Shown one piece after another: positions 42,285 to 57,200 of a stretch of 64,000 nucleotides of DNA. Numbering within the stretch: the stretch's first letter is position 1; each line of letters starts with the position of its first letter. The translations under genes and the position numbers were made by a program. Source of the stretch: Channallabes apus (lineage: Eukaryota; Chordata; Actinopteri; Siluriformes; Clariidae); assembly GCA_030522415.1 (NCBI GenBank), contig CM060108.1, forward strand, positions 35,584,756-35,648,755, written 5' to 3'. Under the pieces are notes generated by a model. That model did no database searches and was not told the origin of the DNA. It was given only the letters and a program-made list of their open reading frames with translations.

Positions 42285-42329
<45 letters not shown>

Positions 42330-42555
42330 CTGACAAACACATGTTGAGGACATTTAAAGGCAACATGCAATATGCATGTAGGCTGTGCGTGAATCATGAA
42401 TGCATTTCCACCACACAGCTCCATGGGTCCTGTGTTTCAGTCCTGAGCTTAAGTTACTGCCTGTGCAGGGTTCGTCACTTCCAGGTCCATGTGGTTTCCC
42501 TTTGTTTTTTTTTTTTATTTCTGCCCATCCTTGGAGAGGAAGAAAGAGGGGGGGG

Positions 42556-42595
<40 letters not shown>

Positions 42596-44585
42596 TGGTG
42601 CGGGGGTAGCTCGATGGTTAGGTGATCAGGAGGCCCCTGGTTCGAGTCCCTACACACCTCGGGGTGCCACTGTTTCAAACCCCAAGTGCTAGGATACAGT
42701 TGAGCATCGAGCTGGCAACCCGACGGCGTAAGAAACGATGTGCTGTGTAGCACATGGCGGATCCTTTTCCCAATTACCTCTTGGCTGTTGGTCTTTCAAG
42801 GCTGTGAACAGACACCCGCATTGTTTAATGATCCAATGCACCAAAATTTGTTGAAATTATGACAACCATTATTTGTTTCCATCTTTACAGACTGGAATAT
42901 ACCCGTGTCTGAGTATCTGATTTTTAATGAGGCTGGATTGTATTTCAAGTCATCAGAATTCGAGTTCATGACCTGGTTGAACTGAGGCTTCAGACAGACA
43001 GCTTGTGTGCTGATGAAGACCTGCTGAGAATCACCATCTCACAGGAGAGCTTCAAAATGGAAACCATCAAATCATTCATTCATATCCCAGCAGGAACCTT
43101 TTGGTCGTCTACACGTTGTGGTGGCGTTAATCTGGCAACGTTGTGGATGCTGAACCAGTGTTGGTACTGGGTTGTTTTGGGAAGGTCAGAACTGCTTTGA
43201 TGAAATGACGTTAGAACAGCGTTGACTGTGTGACTATGGGATAACGAACGCATCCGACATTCATTGTGAATGTGACTTCTAAATAATATTAACACCAAGC
43301 CGCTGTCATGCGCGGGACTGAGTGAGAATGCTGCACGCTAACAACTGGACACCTAGGGAACGTGCTGCTGATGCTTCAAAATGTGTTCACGACACCGAGT
43401 GCCACAAACTCCATATAACAGCAGAGTACACGGCGAGTTATGATGTACCTCACTGTAATATTTTAAAATAAATGGAACAGATACATATTACACACTTTTA
43501 TATACACAGTTATATATAAGACATAAACGCATTGTGTCTCAATTACAGATCAGAATTTTAAACACTGTTCGAAACTTAAAATAGGGCAGGGACGTGAAGA
43601 GACACTGTGCAGATGAAGGTTGTCTGGCATAAATGCTCCAAATAAAGGTTCAAGTTGTGTTGTTTCGGAGGTTGTAGTTGAACGTAGTGTTCGGGATGTT
43701 CATTCAACATTCTCTCAACAACATTTTATCTTTCTAACTGCAAGTTTGGTCTGTTTCCTTCTGTGCATCATATATTTTTGTTCGTAATATTAGAATTTAC
43801 CCTTCACAGTGACAAAGTCCAGAACCTGTTACAGCATAAGGGAACAACATGATTTGTTAAGGTCTGGAGTAGAAGAACTGGAGAACATGTTTGGGATGAA
43901 GTGGAACACTGAGTTCACCCCAAGACATCAGTACCTGATCTCAGTAACGCTCCTGTGGCTGAAGGAGCACAAATAGTCACAGGAATGCTCTAAAACCACA
44001 CGAGTGGAGGTTATTATACAACATGGATTAAGCCAGACTAGGATGTTTAACAAGGACATACTGTCAGGTGTCCACAAACTTTGGACCAGTGGAGGTGCAT
44101 TTGTTAATTTAAACGACTGACTGGTGTGAATATTGGCGCTTTTCCACTGCATAGTACGGCACGACACGGTTCAGTTCAACTCACTTTTGGGGGGTTTTCC
44201 ACTGGGAACAGTACATGGTACCTGGCCCTTTTATTATTACCACCTCAGCCGAGGTTCCAAGTGCGCCGAACCGTTACCAAAACGTGATGTGTAAATACGC
44301 TGGTCACTGATTGGCCGGAGAAAATCGTCATTACTGCGTCACCGAACTTGCGACACGAGACACAACAGAACCGCTATATTTAGAACAGCCAGAGAAGGAT
44401 CGCACGCACCTTTTTGTATTAACCAAATTTTATTTGGCTGCCATCAGCCTCTTTTGAAACAAACTTTGACTTTATAGACACTGAAGATTAATAAATGACA
44501 TTTTAAAATGTTTTTCACTTTATGTAACAGTCATACATTTCCATCTGACTGCATCCGCATAAAGATAATCTTTTAGTATGGCTCA

Positions 44586-44622
<37 letters not shown>

Positions 44623-44890
44623 GTTGCTCATATATTGGATTTGCAGCTTCCTCTCTCAGCTCTCAGACCTCTAACCTGCTCTCTCACAGTCTAACAGACA
44701 CTATGTTCATCTTCAGCGTCTCACAATTTGCCTGGGATTAGCAGTTAAAGACGACACTGGGACGTCCTGGTATGCAGGGATGACTCCAAAATCCCATTAG
44801 GAGAAACACACACCAACTGTTCCTTATCTCACATGCTCAAAGTGGAGGCATTATTCCACTGTCAGCCTTTTTCCATTCACTTCCTCTCTG

Positions 44891-44927
<37 letters not shown>

Positions 44928-45245
44928 CAGCTATCAGTCCGTCTCCTCTTTAACAATCTTAATCTATAACTCCAGTGAGATCAGAAAGCAAACTGTACAT
45001 TCAGTATCTGGGCCACAGCTGGGCGTGTCTCGTGTACACTCCCTCCTCCACACACACGCAGGAGTGTGTCCTTAAGATGGGTGCTTTATCAGGGTCCCTT
45101 CCCCGACCCAGTACGTTCTCTACAGATGACCTCGAAGCTCTCCCTGATATCAACGCTGCTGAAGACAACTAGACGCAGCTTATATGAAGCATCATAACTC
45201 GTGCATACTGTATTTACCGTCATTTAATTAAAACAAGGGTTTAAG

Positions 45246-45296
<51 letters not shown>

Positions 45297-45540
45297 CACA
45301 GCATGGTCTAATTAATGTTTGGGTGTTGTACGGTGACTGATGATAACGATATTGTAAACTATTGCTTTAACTTAATTACATCATGGATAAAGATTTTAAT
45401 ACACTTGTGTGAGTGTGCAGTGTGTGTGTGCGTGTGTGTGCGGTTACCACGATCCATCATTACACTATCAGTGTGTGAGATCGAGATGAGGCCATTTCAT
45501 TATAGCGCTAAACTGCATGAAAGTGAGTGAGCGAATAAGC

Positions 45541-45577
<37 letters not shown>

Positions 45578-48500
45578 CACATTTTACCTCATTTCCGTAC
45601 ATCATCAGGTGGTGTGTGGTAATGAGGGCTTTGAAAACCACCACCCAGCTGCTGTTGGCCGTGCGCTCGAACAGAGTGTCGGCCAGCTGGGGCACGTTCA
45701 CGTTCATCTCATTGGTGCAGTGGATCAGGTCTGAAACAAAGGAAGAAGAAGAAAAACGCAACACCTTCAGTTGTGTCTCGTACGTTCAGACATTCAGCTC
45801 AATAATGCAGCAGATCAGTTGCGCAGAGACTACAGTCTCCAGATACGACGATATCTTTAGACTGCTCGAACATGCACGCGAACTCCCAAGGCTCATCAGA
45901 TATTCAAAAGACATACGAGTTCCTCCTTCACATTCAAACACATATACTGTATGTAGATATAATGTTCTGAAGTGTCATGTAACTAATATCCTTTTGAAGT
46001 CTGTAGCGAGATATAAATAGTGTCAGGTCCAGAGTATAAACCGTTACCAGAGCACATGCATACGAGCTGACGATTAAAACAAAGACGGCAAAATAAAAAC
46101 ACAATCAGACTCGGGATACAGCTGTGTTTTAGATTGAATTAAATTCAGATTTGTAAACGTGACTCGGGTTTACAGATCCACTCATGGTTCGTTTTTTAAA
46201 GCCGTTCTGTATGCAGTGATTTTTGACATCAGGGGAAAAACAGCATGAAGCCTAATCAAGGCTGGACTTCACTCATCACCAGAATCAACAAACTGTTTCT
46301 CAACAGAATGGGAGAGAAATCTCTACGGCCTCAAACTAATCGGATTAATGCCCGGCTCGACTCACAATCATGTCTTTTCTTACCGTTGTGTGTGCAACCC
46401 GTTAACTGGGAAACACACAGACGTTTTGTTCTCAGAAGAAGAATGTTCAATTCTTTGTCACATGTAATTTACAGCACAATGAAATGTCTTCTTCGCATAT
46501 CCCAATTAGGAAACTGGGGTCACACTTAAGGGGCTGAGCGAATTTTCAAGCCCCACTTGTCAACAAAATAACGAAATCGGCCAAGTTTACTGTTTATTGA
46601 AATATCAGTTTCTAAACCAATAAGATCAAACACCACCAAGTTCAAAACAGATAAAATACACGTGCAATTGTTATAAAAGGCTTACGTTGTCACTTATCTT
46701 TGCATAATTGACCCCATGTTTATTAGCTGCTCAACAATCGTTTGTAGTTTTTTTGCACTGGCCAATTCTGTATGTAACTTTGAATGAAGCCATTTGTGCT
46801 TTGCTGTCCACTGATTCAGATTTTACCATGCGATTATCCTGCTGTCTGTATTCTGCCAGCTTTCTTTGAAAGAAGTCGAGTGGATTATTAACGTGACTGG
46901 AGTGTGTTGTCTCTAAGTGTCTTCCTAATTTGTTGGGTCTCATGCGGTCTGCTGCCAGTGGTTTAAGACACAAAACACACACAGGTCTCTCTTCTGCCCC
47001 CACCATCACCACCATGAACCCAAGCTGAAGATAGACTTCATTAGTGGTGGGTGATATAACCAAAATCTTCTATCACGGTAGAAGCTATTTTCTACCCCGA
47101 TAACGATATATCAGTACAATATAGCAATTTGTATCTGAAAGTGCATAAATAAAAATTAAAACACAAAGAAACTGTTTTACATAATGTAATTTTATTTAAA
47201 CTGTGAATTGCTGAGGTTTGCCGCATTTTTATTTTTTTTACTTTGGCCATATTCGTTTGGAAGCTTGGATTTCAGATGATAGAAAAGGTTTGACGTGTTT
47301 CCACCACTTGTTAAAACAGTGCACTTGTGTACCTTACAAATCACGTTCATCTCATTCGTATCACTTTTCTTATACCCAAACCAATTCCACACCACAGACG
47401 ATGCAGCTTTTTTCTTTACAATCTCCTCGTCGTTGGTTTCGTCACATGTAAGTAAACTCACTGCTGCTGCATCATCTTCTTCCATTGTCGAAGTGTATGT
47501 GAAGCCAAACACATCAAAAGTGGGACGAAACCGCGGCACCCGATTAAACCAAATATCTGCGCAAATACAGCACAGCGCGACAATCTGAATAACGCAGTGA
47601 TGATCTGGTTTATTTGCGCAGCCCGGTGGATCGCGCAGCGCCGCTCGAATCGAAACCTGCGCAACTCACTGTGTTTTTATTTAAAATTTAAAATGTCAGG
47701 ACTGTTTAATATTGTTTCCGCCTTGCCATGCCTGGTTTGTACGTGCGCATCCCAGCGGGGTAAAATGTACTTTGATGGTCGGCGCGGTTTATTTCTATCA
47801 GCGTCGCACAGCGCTGCCCAGTGGCTCGCGCAGGTTTCAATTCAATTTACTTTTGTATTAATGATCTATTTATTTGTGTGATTGTTTAGTTTTGAGCGTA
47901 CACTCTTCATTATCAATAAAGAAGAGCATGAATTAGAATAGGTACTTTCCTATTATTTTCCACTAATTTCCTCCCGTTCATTGCACCCCACCTGTCATGT
48001 CTGTATTCCCCACTAGTGGGGCGACCCCACACTTTGAGAACCACTGCTTTACACTAATGCACTTATACCATCAAGGTAGAAAGTATTCTCAGTACGCCGG
48101 AGCCATGATCAGACTACCTGCTTCACGTCTGAGACACTGGCCTCCCAGGAACTCCTTTAATGCCTCAAACATTTGAAAACGGGAGAAGTCTGCATCCTGT
48201 GTGCACTGCACTTCATATCTGTCCGAGTACGTGTTAAACAAAAGCAGAACAGAGACAGGACACAGTACATTTGTGCATGTTTAGTTACGTCAGGGCTGTA
48301 CGGGGGATGTGGTAACAACTACCAGCCGAGTTCCTGTAACGTACAAGTGGTTTTGGTAAATGACTGTGTGTGAACTGTACACAGACCGATGCGTCTCTTC
48401 TGCAAGTTGGTGACCTTCACTGATCAGAACACCGACTGATGTCTGACAATCAATGTTCAAGGGACCGACTATGGTGATCTCCAAACCTGCCTCGGCCTGA

Positions 48501-51210
48501 ATTTGTAGCGTTCGGATGTTTTAGTCTCAATGTACTGCACTTGAAGTCTTCTTTAAAAAGGTCAACTGATTGTACTTCATCATTCATGAGAAATGTCATC
48601 ACAAGTCCCGGTTTGAGTTGAACACCCCTGCTGTTCCAATAAATTAGTGTGATATATTCATTAGCTATTTATTTGTAGTCTTTTACCTGGTACCTTTAGA
48701 TATCAAATTTCAAAACAAGTCCAGATGTCTGTAGGAGTCTTACAGCCTGATGGTTGTGCCTTTGTTTAAGGACCATAAATCCGAGTAGCAATGGCTCAAA
48801 ACTTCTCCATGAAAAAAATGAACAAAAGAGCAATCAGTGCTGCTCGGACGAGGTATTTACATCAATACAGCCGCGTCATTTGTAATCTGCCTTGGTGTGC
48901 ACATGGCAGGGAAACAAGGACAGCAAACATTTGCGCTATGCAAGACTCCGGTTGTTTATTTTCAACCAAACGTTCGATAAATTCCACCTCCTATCCATGT
49001 TCATCATGGGCGAAGGTCGGCAGCGCGCCTGAGATCAGAGCAAACAAACATCCAGGATGAACAAAAACAAATCAAATGTTCTCACTGCGCATCCTGATTA
49101 AGGTTAAGAGGAGTTCACGAGCACAAGACTGTGCCGTAACTCCAGTCACATGTCAGAGGGAAGTGAACCGGACACGGTGTGGGTGCTGCTAATTAATTAC
49201 ACAAGCCTGTACGAAGGCGGAGCATGCTTTCCTAAATCATGATCACGCCAGGTTTCCTCGGTGTAAACTCCTTTCCTTCTGCGCCCATTTTCTGGAAAAA
49301 AATTTATATTACCTCCCTATCTCTCTCACACCCGCATACAGAATGCAGCAGCGCTCATTCCTTTGGGCATGTGTTTTGTTTTAACCAAGAGACTCGAACT
49401 AGCACAGCTCCTGAGTGGAGATCTGACTGATCATGGCTTTCACCCAGAAAACAGTGCATGCGTCTACACCAGCTAGTGTGGAAAAAGAAAAGTGGACTTG
49501 TAGACAATGTGTACAGCAAACAATATAGTACATATTTCTTTAAGAAGCTTGATGAATTGGTTTATATATCCTGTGAACATTCATGGTATTCTGGATGCGG
49601 CTCTAAATTGGCTCAGATTTTGAAGTTTCAGGTGATTCAATAATGCAACCTACACCGAGCCTCCAGCATCTCCCTGTGGCTTTCACTGACATGTGAAAAA
49701 GACATTATTGGCTCCATGGGGAGACACAGAGACGGAGAGAGAGAGAGAGGTGTGTGTAAAAAGGATGTGCTGACTTAATATGACAAAAGTAGAACACAAT
49801 TGCATGATCCTGATTTCACGGTGTGTCGCCTTAAAGACGAGCTCGGTGACACAAGATTCATGCTTTCTACAGTATGTTACACTCTGGTGATGCATCTGAT
49901 TTACTTCCCCATCTTCATCATCCTCACTGCACAAACAAGACTCGCATGTCACACTGAGCATTCCAGCTCAGTCTATGTATTTAAAGAGTGTGTTCGAGCA
50001 AGAACAGAAGCTCATGGAGCACGAGTGTCGCGTCAGAAGGTCACGCAGACAGACGGAGCCCGAGCACTGAGGTCATGGTTTTCGCACTGTTTCTGTGGCC
50101 CTCGGCGTGCAGCTGTGCCAGAGAGGAGCATTGTTGGGCCACACACAGAAGCTGTCCGGAGGCGTCGGTGCCCGGTTGTTCCTGATACTAGACATAAGGA
50201 CCTCTGCCCTCCATCTGCTCCTGGCTGTGTTTCACAATAATCTGCTTTTGTTTTTTGCAGCTTCTTTTATAACTCTTGGTGGAAAAAAAAAAAAAAAGAA
50301 AAAAAAAACCTGTCAGAAGCTGAGATGGTTTGAAACTGAATCCGTTGTATCTGAAGACATGATTTATATTAAGTAGCATAAATGTAGCCAAAAGTATTGG
50401 GACAAGCACAATGCAGTGTTTTAATGACACTCAATTAAAAAAGGTAAAAAGAATAGGTGGCCCAGTGTGGTAGTGGTTTAGCACTGTGGCCTCGCACCTG
50501 CGGGGTCGAGGGTTCGATTCCCACCTCAGGTCTGTGTGCATACACTTTGCATGTTGGTGGGTTTCCTCACAGTCCAAGGACATGCAGATTAAGACTAAAT
50601 GGTGTTCTCAAACTGATCGTAATGTGTGTGTGCGTGCATGCGCAGACTGTAATGGATTGGCACTCCTTACGCCCAAAGTCTCCTGGCATAGGCTCCAGGA
50701 GACTCTCTTACAGAAAAAGCAGTATGGAAGACAAATGAATGAAAAAGATGAGGATAATTTGTTATTCCATACAACAAATATATTTTCTATACGACAAATC
50801 ATCAACTATTTAGCCTTTATACTGATATACTACTTTAATATCATAAGACGTTTATTCCTTAAACCCTGCTGGATCCGGCTGGGCGTAGAGTCAAAAAGAC
50901 ATCTGGAGTACTCTGGTGTCCCTCGCTCAGTCCGTGCCGTCGTCATCGCTTCCTGAGGATTATGTACAGAAGACGGTTTTATTTTACTTCTACCGCCTTC
51001 TTCACTATTGTCCAACAGTTTTCTGTTGGCTCCAAAAGTCAGTTTTTCACAAGTTTGAATTAAAATTTTGAATTTGGTTTCAGTTAATTTCAGTTAGTGA
51101 TCATTTAGTGCACAGGGAGAACTACAGTATAATACAGGTCATATGTGGGCTTGGTACTTTTGGCCACCACTCTGTGTGATTTATTTTATTTTTATTTTTA
51201 TATTTATTTA

Positions 51211-51275
<65 letters not shown>

Positions 51276-54200
51276 TCAGTTACAAAAATATGAAATTGGT
51301 TCAATATTAAACCTTGACAAACATTACATGCCGACAGAGTTCCTGTTTATCGCCTCCACACTCGTAGATGTCCGACCGCACCGGTCGTCATGTTCCACAT
51401 AGCGGCACGAGCTTTCCTAAAGACGTCCGTGTAAACATGAATCATCTCCATCATGCCGTACTGGCACATGCAGTGATAAAATCTCTGAGGTGCTGGTGTA
51501 CGCGTGCTTTCATACACACAGTGTTAATTCTGTTTCGATTGATACCATAGTGTGGTTTGTTCTGGCAGATAGGAAACCATAATCGTACTCGAGCGCAGGA
51601 AAACAAAACGTTCAGTCTGAAGTGAGATGGTCTCGAGAACGTGATTCGACCCAGAATCATCCGAAAGACGAACCATGGCGTGTATTTTTTTTTCCCCCCG
51701 TCAATGTGTAGATGCGAGCTTGCAAACTGAGCTCTGAGGCTCAAACTGAGCCAAAGTGCAGGGATATGGTGTTGCACAAAAGATCTGGACATTTGGTCAA
51801 CCAAAAAAAAACAAAAAAACAAAAGAAAAAAAAAACTTAATCTAATGAAGTGCTTTAAACTAGTTATTTCTCTGTACTCGTAAAACAGGTTAGACCACGC
51901 GCTTCAAAATGCAAGTGTTACGAGCTGAGCACTCGTATCTTCCTTCCTAATTAGTGCACTCTCCCAAGGCTTGACAAAAGAAAGAAACCCAGACGAATCA
52001 GACACACCTCCGTATCCTCCGCTCTTCACAGTAAGAGCATCAAATACAAACACCACACAAACACTGCAGCGCCTGGACTACATGTGAAATTCCACATTCT
52101 GTATCAAATCTCAACTGGATGTGAGTTGGACACGCAGAATGAGTGATGTGAGGAAGAGGAAAGCAGAGTCCCTCGGGAGAGAAGATCAGCACCAGGTCCT
52201 GCTGTTAGCCACTGACCTCTGGAACTGTGACATGCTTCATCATCATCACTAATCAATCACAGAGAGTCTGCACCGATAAATATGACACCGAAACCATCGA
52301 TTGAGGATTGCTACATGCAAATATAACCAGCACAGCCAGTGCCAGCTGTGGTCACCTGTACAAGACAAATTTAACCGGCTACTACAAGACTTCGGCTTGG
52401 CGATGTTTGATTTTTTTTCCTCCCCTTCATCGACCTATTTTTAAAGATCATTTTGGTTTAAAGCACAGCGTTATGTAACATCACGTTATTTCAGATTTTT
52501 TTTGTATAGCAGTATTTGCTCTTTTTAGAGCAGACAGTGGACAAAAAAATAAAAATAAAAAACTCCCGGAGAAGACATGAGGAGGAACCTTGAAAGGAAC
52601 CAGACTCAAAAAAGGGAACCCATGCTCTTCTAGGGAACTGAGATTTTAAATCTCTAGTCAATATTGATAAGAAAAGACAAACAAAATGCTGTCTGTGTGC
52701 GTGTGTGTGTGCAGAAAGCAAGTTCATTGTGTGATGGGGGAGTAACTCTGCACTCTGGGCATCAGCCGAATCGATTCACATTCACTGTATTCATGATTTT
52801 AATGATACAAAACCAAAAAGGAAAACAAAAACATGCTTTTTTTTGTCCGAATACAAATAATTTTATAAAGTCCAATATTTTAAACAAAAATGCATTTTAG
52901 TATTTATCTAATAAATATATACATTTGTAACTTCCTCTCTTTAAACAAATAAAAGGGTTGATCCACTGAGACATGAGTTGAGGCAGAAATTGAGCTCCAA
53001 ACTCAGCTAAAATGACCGATTTCTGCTGCCTCTTTCTTGTACAGTAAATCACAGCGATGCGGATATCAGAGCGTCAGACTGTCGATTCGATTTGATAAAT
53101 TTTTCAGGGTTGCAATTTTAATTTCAATAGCATCAATGTTTATTGGTTGACGTGTCTCAAGCAGCTAGGCTACATTTCGTACAAGAGTATTAAACAGCGA
53201 TTTGAAATGTCTCTTGTTTCCGTTCCGTTTACGCTCAGGCTCGTAGTGATGAAGCATTACTAGTACATGGATTCTCTTTAAGAAACACATTTTGTTTGCA
53301 GATATCCAAACGCTTCTGTTTATGCTCTTCTGCGAGTGGTTTCACCACGAGGTACACCCTCAGACCACAAAAGAAACGAATCTGTGCGTGCTGCTCTTCT
53401 TTCGTGTGAATCACAAATACGGGCATCTGTGTCTTGCTCGCGCCGCGGTTACAAATGTACTGCTGCAACACGCTGACACACCGGCACAGCACTGACTGGG
53501 GAGACTGAAGCTTTGAATGGAAAAAAAGATGGTACTTATTGAACTGGAGAAAGGCGCATATAAATATAAACATAACGGTTTCACAGCTTTTCTCCAATCA
53601 ACCAAGAAACCTGACCTGTTTGTGACTCCAGATTAAAACAAACGTGGCAGACGCCACTGTAGTGCTGTGCATACGCATGATGTCAAAACACTAGAGGGTG
53701 ATTTTAAATTTTATCTATATTTTTTTGTAATAAAAATATTAAACATTTTCAGTAGGGATGCTCAATTCAATTAATTTTCCCAACCGACAACCGCAGTTCG
53801 TTATCCAAACATTAACCGATTAACTGATCCGATTAGAATATTAAATTTGAATTTAATGAAAATAGAACTGAGGAGTGTTTGATTAAATATAAACATTTTT
53901 TTTCAGTTTTTATTTTAACATGTGCGAACAATAGCACACAAAACATATCAAGAACAGAATCTGGATTCACACATCGTCAAATTTTCACGCATCTGCAGCG
54001 TTTCCGACAGAGAAAAACAAAGTACGATAAATAAAAAGAATAAAATAAATAGGCCTGCACTAAATATTTTTTACTTCAATAAATTAAGATTACAAAACGA
54101 AAACACATTGGCTAAGTAAAAAAATAAAAAAATAGCAGGCCTGCCTCAAACCACAAACTGTCTAGTTTTTATAATTTTTTTTTTTTAATTCCTTCTTTCG

Positions 54201-57200
54201 GTTAACGGTTAATACGAGCATCCCTAATTTTTATTCTTCCAACCAGAATTCGAGACTAAAAGCAGCATCGCGGTGCCAACAGACTCCATATAAGCGAGTT
54301 CTAGTGGCAAGAAAGACAAGACAAACAAAATGGTTTGCAAGGTTCTTTCTGAGTCATGTCGTCGTGGTGCTGGAAATAAAAAGCAGATTCCCAGTGCCGC
54401 GTACGAGAAGTCGTGTGAGAAGAGGAAAAGTGCTCGGGTTTAATGAGTGCACTGAGGAAGCAGAAGCAGCTGCCTGCTCGACACATTTTTGAAGGTGATG
54501 CCAAAGAGAAAGTCTTCCAAAAGCAGGCCTGCGTTCCTCACTGCTTTGACAAGAGCCACAGAACCACACATGCCTCAAAATAGCAACAGGCGTCTTTTTC
54601 AGTGTTTGTTTGCCGTCTGCCTCCCCTCCCTTCTCCTACTGCTGATGTGCGTGCGTGTGAGAGAGAGAGAGACAGAGTACAGGTACAGGTTTGACTAGAC
54701 GAGAGCCGTGATTTTCAGTCTAGCGGTTAGTGTCTCACAGCTAAGCAGCAGGTTTAAGTAGGTCGGCGCAGAAACCGGTGCAAATGTGATGAGTGCGGTT
54801 TTTTTTTTGGGGGGGGGGGGGGGAGCTCGGGTGAGATTCCTGTACAGTGAGCTCAGCGTCGCGGCTCTGCGCCTCGAACCACAACCGTTCCCCAAATCCC
54901 AAATCTCTGCCACTCTGTCTCCCTCCAGATCCTTCCTTTCCCAGTTTTTTTCCTCTTTTATGCATCTCTATTAAACCTTTGGGTGAAAAGTCTAATTCTG
55001 TTTCTCATTAGAAAACATCTTGCTGTATTAAATATGCATTGATCTCTTCATTTGCTGAGGATTTAGAGCTCACTTAGCATTACACCACGAGCATCACTTA
55101 TAAGCTGCTTTTCAAAACGTTTAGACAGATAAGAAGAAGAAGAAGAATATTCAATTATTGTCACATGTACTTTTTACAGCACAGCGAAATTTCTTCTTCG
55201 CATATCCCAATTAGGAAACTGGGGTCAGAGCGCAGGGTCAGCCAGCTTACAGCGCCCCTGGAGCAGATAGGGTTAAGGGCCTTGCTCAAGGGCTCAACAG
55301 TGGCAACTTGCCGATGCTGGGGTTCGAACCCCCGACCTTCCGATCAGTAACTCAGTAACCCACAGCCTTAACCGATTGAGCCACCACTGCCCTAAGCAAT
55401 TATGCACAATCACCAAAAATTCACTGTACTGTAATTCAATGAAGCAAAAGATTCCCGCTACCTTGAATAAGTATTGACACCCTTAACCACTTTCACATTT
55501 TCCACCAAGTCACAACCTGAAAGTGAAATTGAAACGATTTTTTAATTTAAATGACTAAATCTGGTCCATGCTGTTACTTCAAGGTTTGATTCGGTCACAC
55601 ACATGTACTACTGTTATATCAATTTTGTGAGAGAATTCATGTACCATCACACTGACTACAGAATATATATATTTGATAATCGAGTGAGTCAAGTGTCACG
55701 TGATCCAATGGTTCTTCTCTCTCTCTCGCGCTGTGGGATTGTGGGTAATCGTCTCCCATGCTCAGTGTCAGTGAGCGTACACTCACAGAAAGTTTAACTA
55801 CAGTTCCTCCTTCACTACAGCTACGATTCTTTTCAAAGGTAAACTTGTATTTTTACTTGTACAAATTATTAATGCAAAATATATGAATATTTTTGGGTTG
55901 TGGAACGAATCATCCGAGTTCGCATTATTTCTTCTGGAGAAATTCGCTTTGATATACGAGTGCTTTGCATTACAAGCACACTTCCGAAACAAAATTTTGC
56001 TCACAACCCAAGGTCTAACGATATAGAGGCAGCACATTGACAAAGAAGTTGGCACTGTGGCCTCGTACCGCCAGGGTCGAGGGTTTGATTCCCACCTTGG
56101 GTCTGTGTGCATGGAGTATCGTGCATGTTCAAGTTTTTGAATTCTAACAAAACCTGCGGGGTCATTATATCTGTAGTGATTGTGTTAATATAAACCTCTT
56201 TAAAAATATGGAGGATTTGTTATCATTTCTGCCTAAATATTCCTCCTACACAAGCCGTCGGATTTTTAAATCTCCATCAAGTCTTTACATCTAACGAGTT
56301 TGTTTCTAGGTACAGTAAGATGGCATGCTGCGATATTGCCTTATTTACATCAAAAGAGGAATAATAATAAGAATTAAAAGAAAAAAAAAAAAGAAAAAGA
56401 AAAAAAATAGGATGTAAGCGATAACAGGAACTAACGTGTCTTGTTTCGTAATGCTAAAAGTATCTTTCAATCGCTGACAAATTGCTGGGGTTTAAGAGCA
56501 ACACACTTCAGGGCACGCTGTTATTGGAAAAGAAAAATCAACGGTGGAGTAACTTTACGATGAGTAAAACCAGTTCAGAGCGTGTCATTTTCCTAGAACA
56601 AAAAGAACTCTTTTCTTCTTTCCTGATGACACAAATGTTAATTCAACAAAAACAAAAAACATGCACTGGTTGCACAAGTATTCACTGCCATCAGACGTCA
56701 TCATCAGCTTTGCACATCTGGATCTTCGCTTCAAACTGTCTGCATCGGGGTTTTGATGAAACGGCTCAATTAAACTGCGATTTATTAGAACGAGCTATTA
56801 AGAAACAATTTCATTTTAGAGAAGTGATATCGCAAACTTTATTAACAAAATCAATTAATTGAAATGAAATGGCAGCTGATTACTGGCGGTACTGAAGAGC
56901 GCATCATGAGAACGCTTCTGATTAAACCGATGCCATCACACCCTCGAGCTAAAGAGGGACTCGGTAGCTGTGTGTGGTTTTTTTTGTTGCTTGTTTTTTT
57001 TGTAGATACGTCACCAAGAAAATTCTCATCCATACGATGGAATCGTTCTGCTTTTTAATGAACATTAAACTGTAGACCTCTTACGCAGACACTTTTCCAG
57101 CAGGATGTGTGCTGACTGAAAAGGGATTTTAGGAACAAGCCAAATCCCAGCGCCACTATAAATAACCCACACACAGAGCATGTGAGATTCAGAAGCTTTA

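Noticed and set aside
42597..42670. tRNA gene
   Set aside because: A and B boxes are present but the acceptor arm does not pair and the sequence continues as a SINE-like body.
49800..50240. 146-codon plus-strand frame
   Set aside because: No recognisable domain, no splice or family support, odd composition; likely chance.
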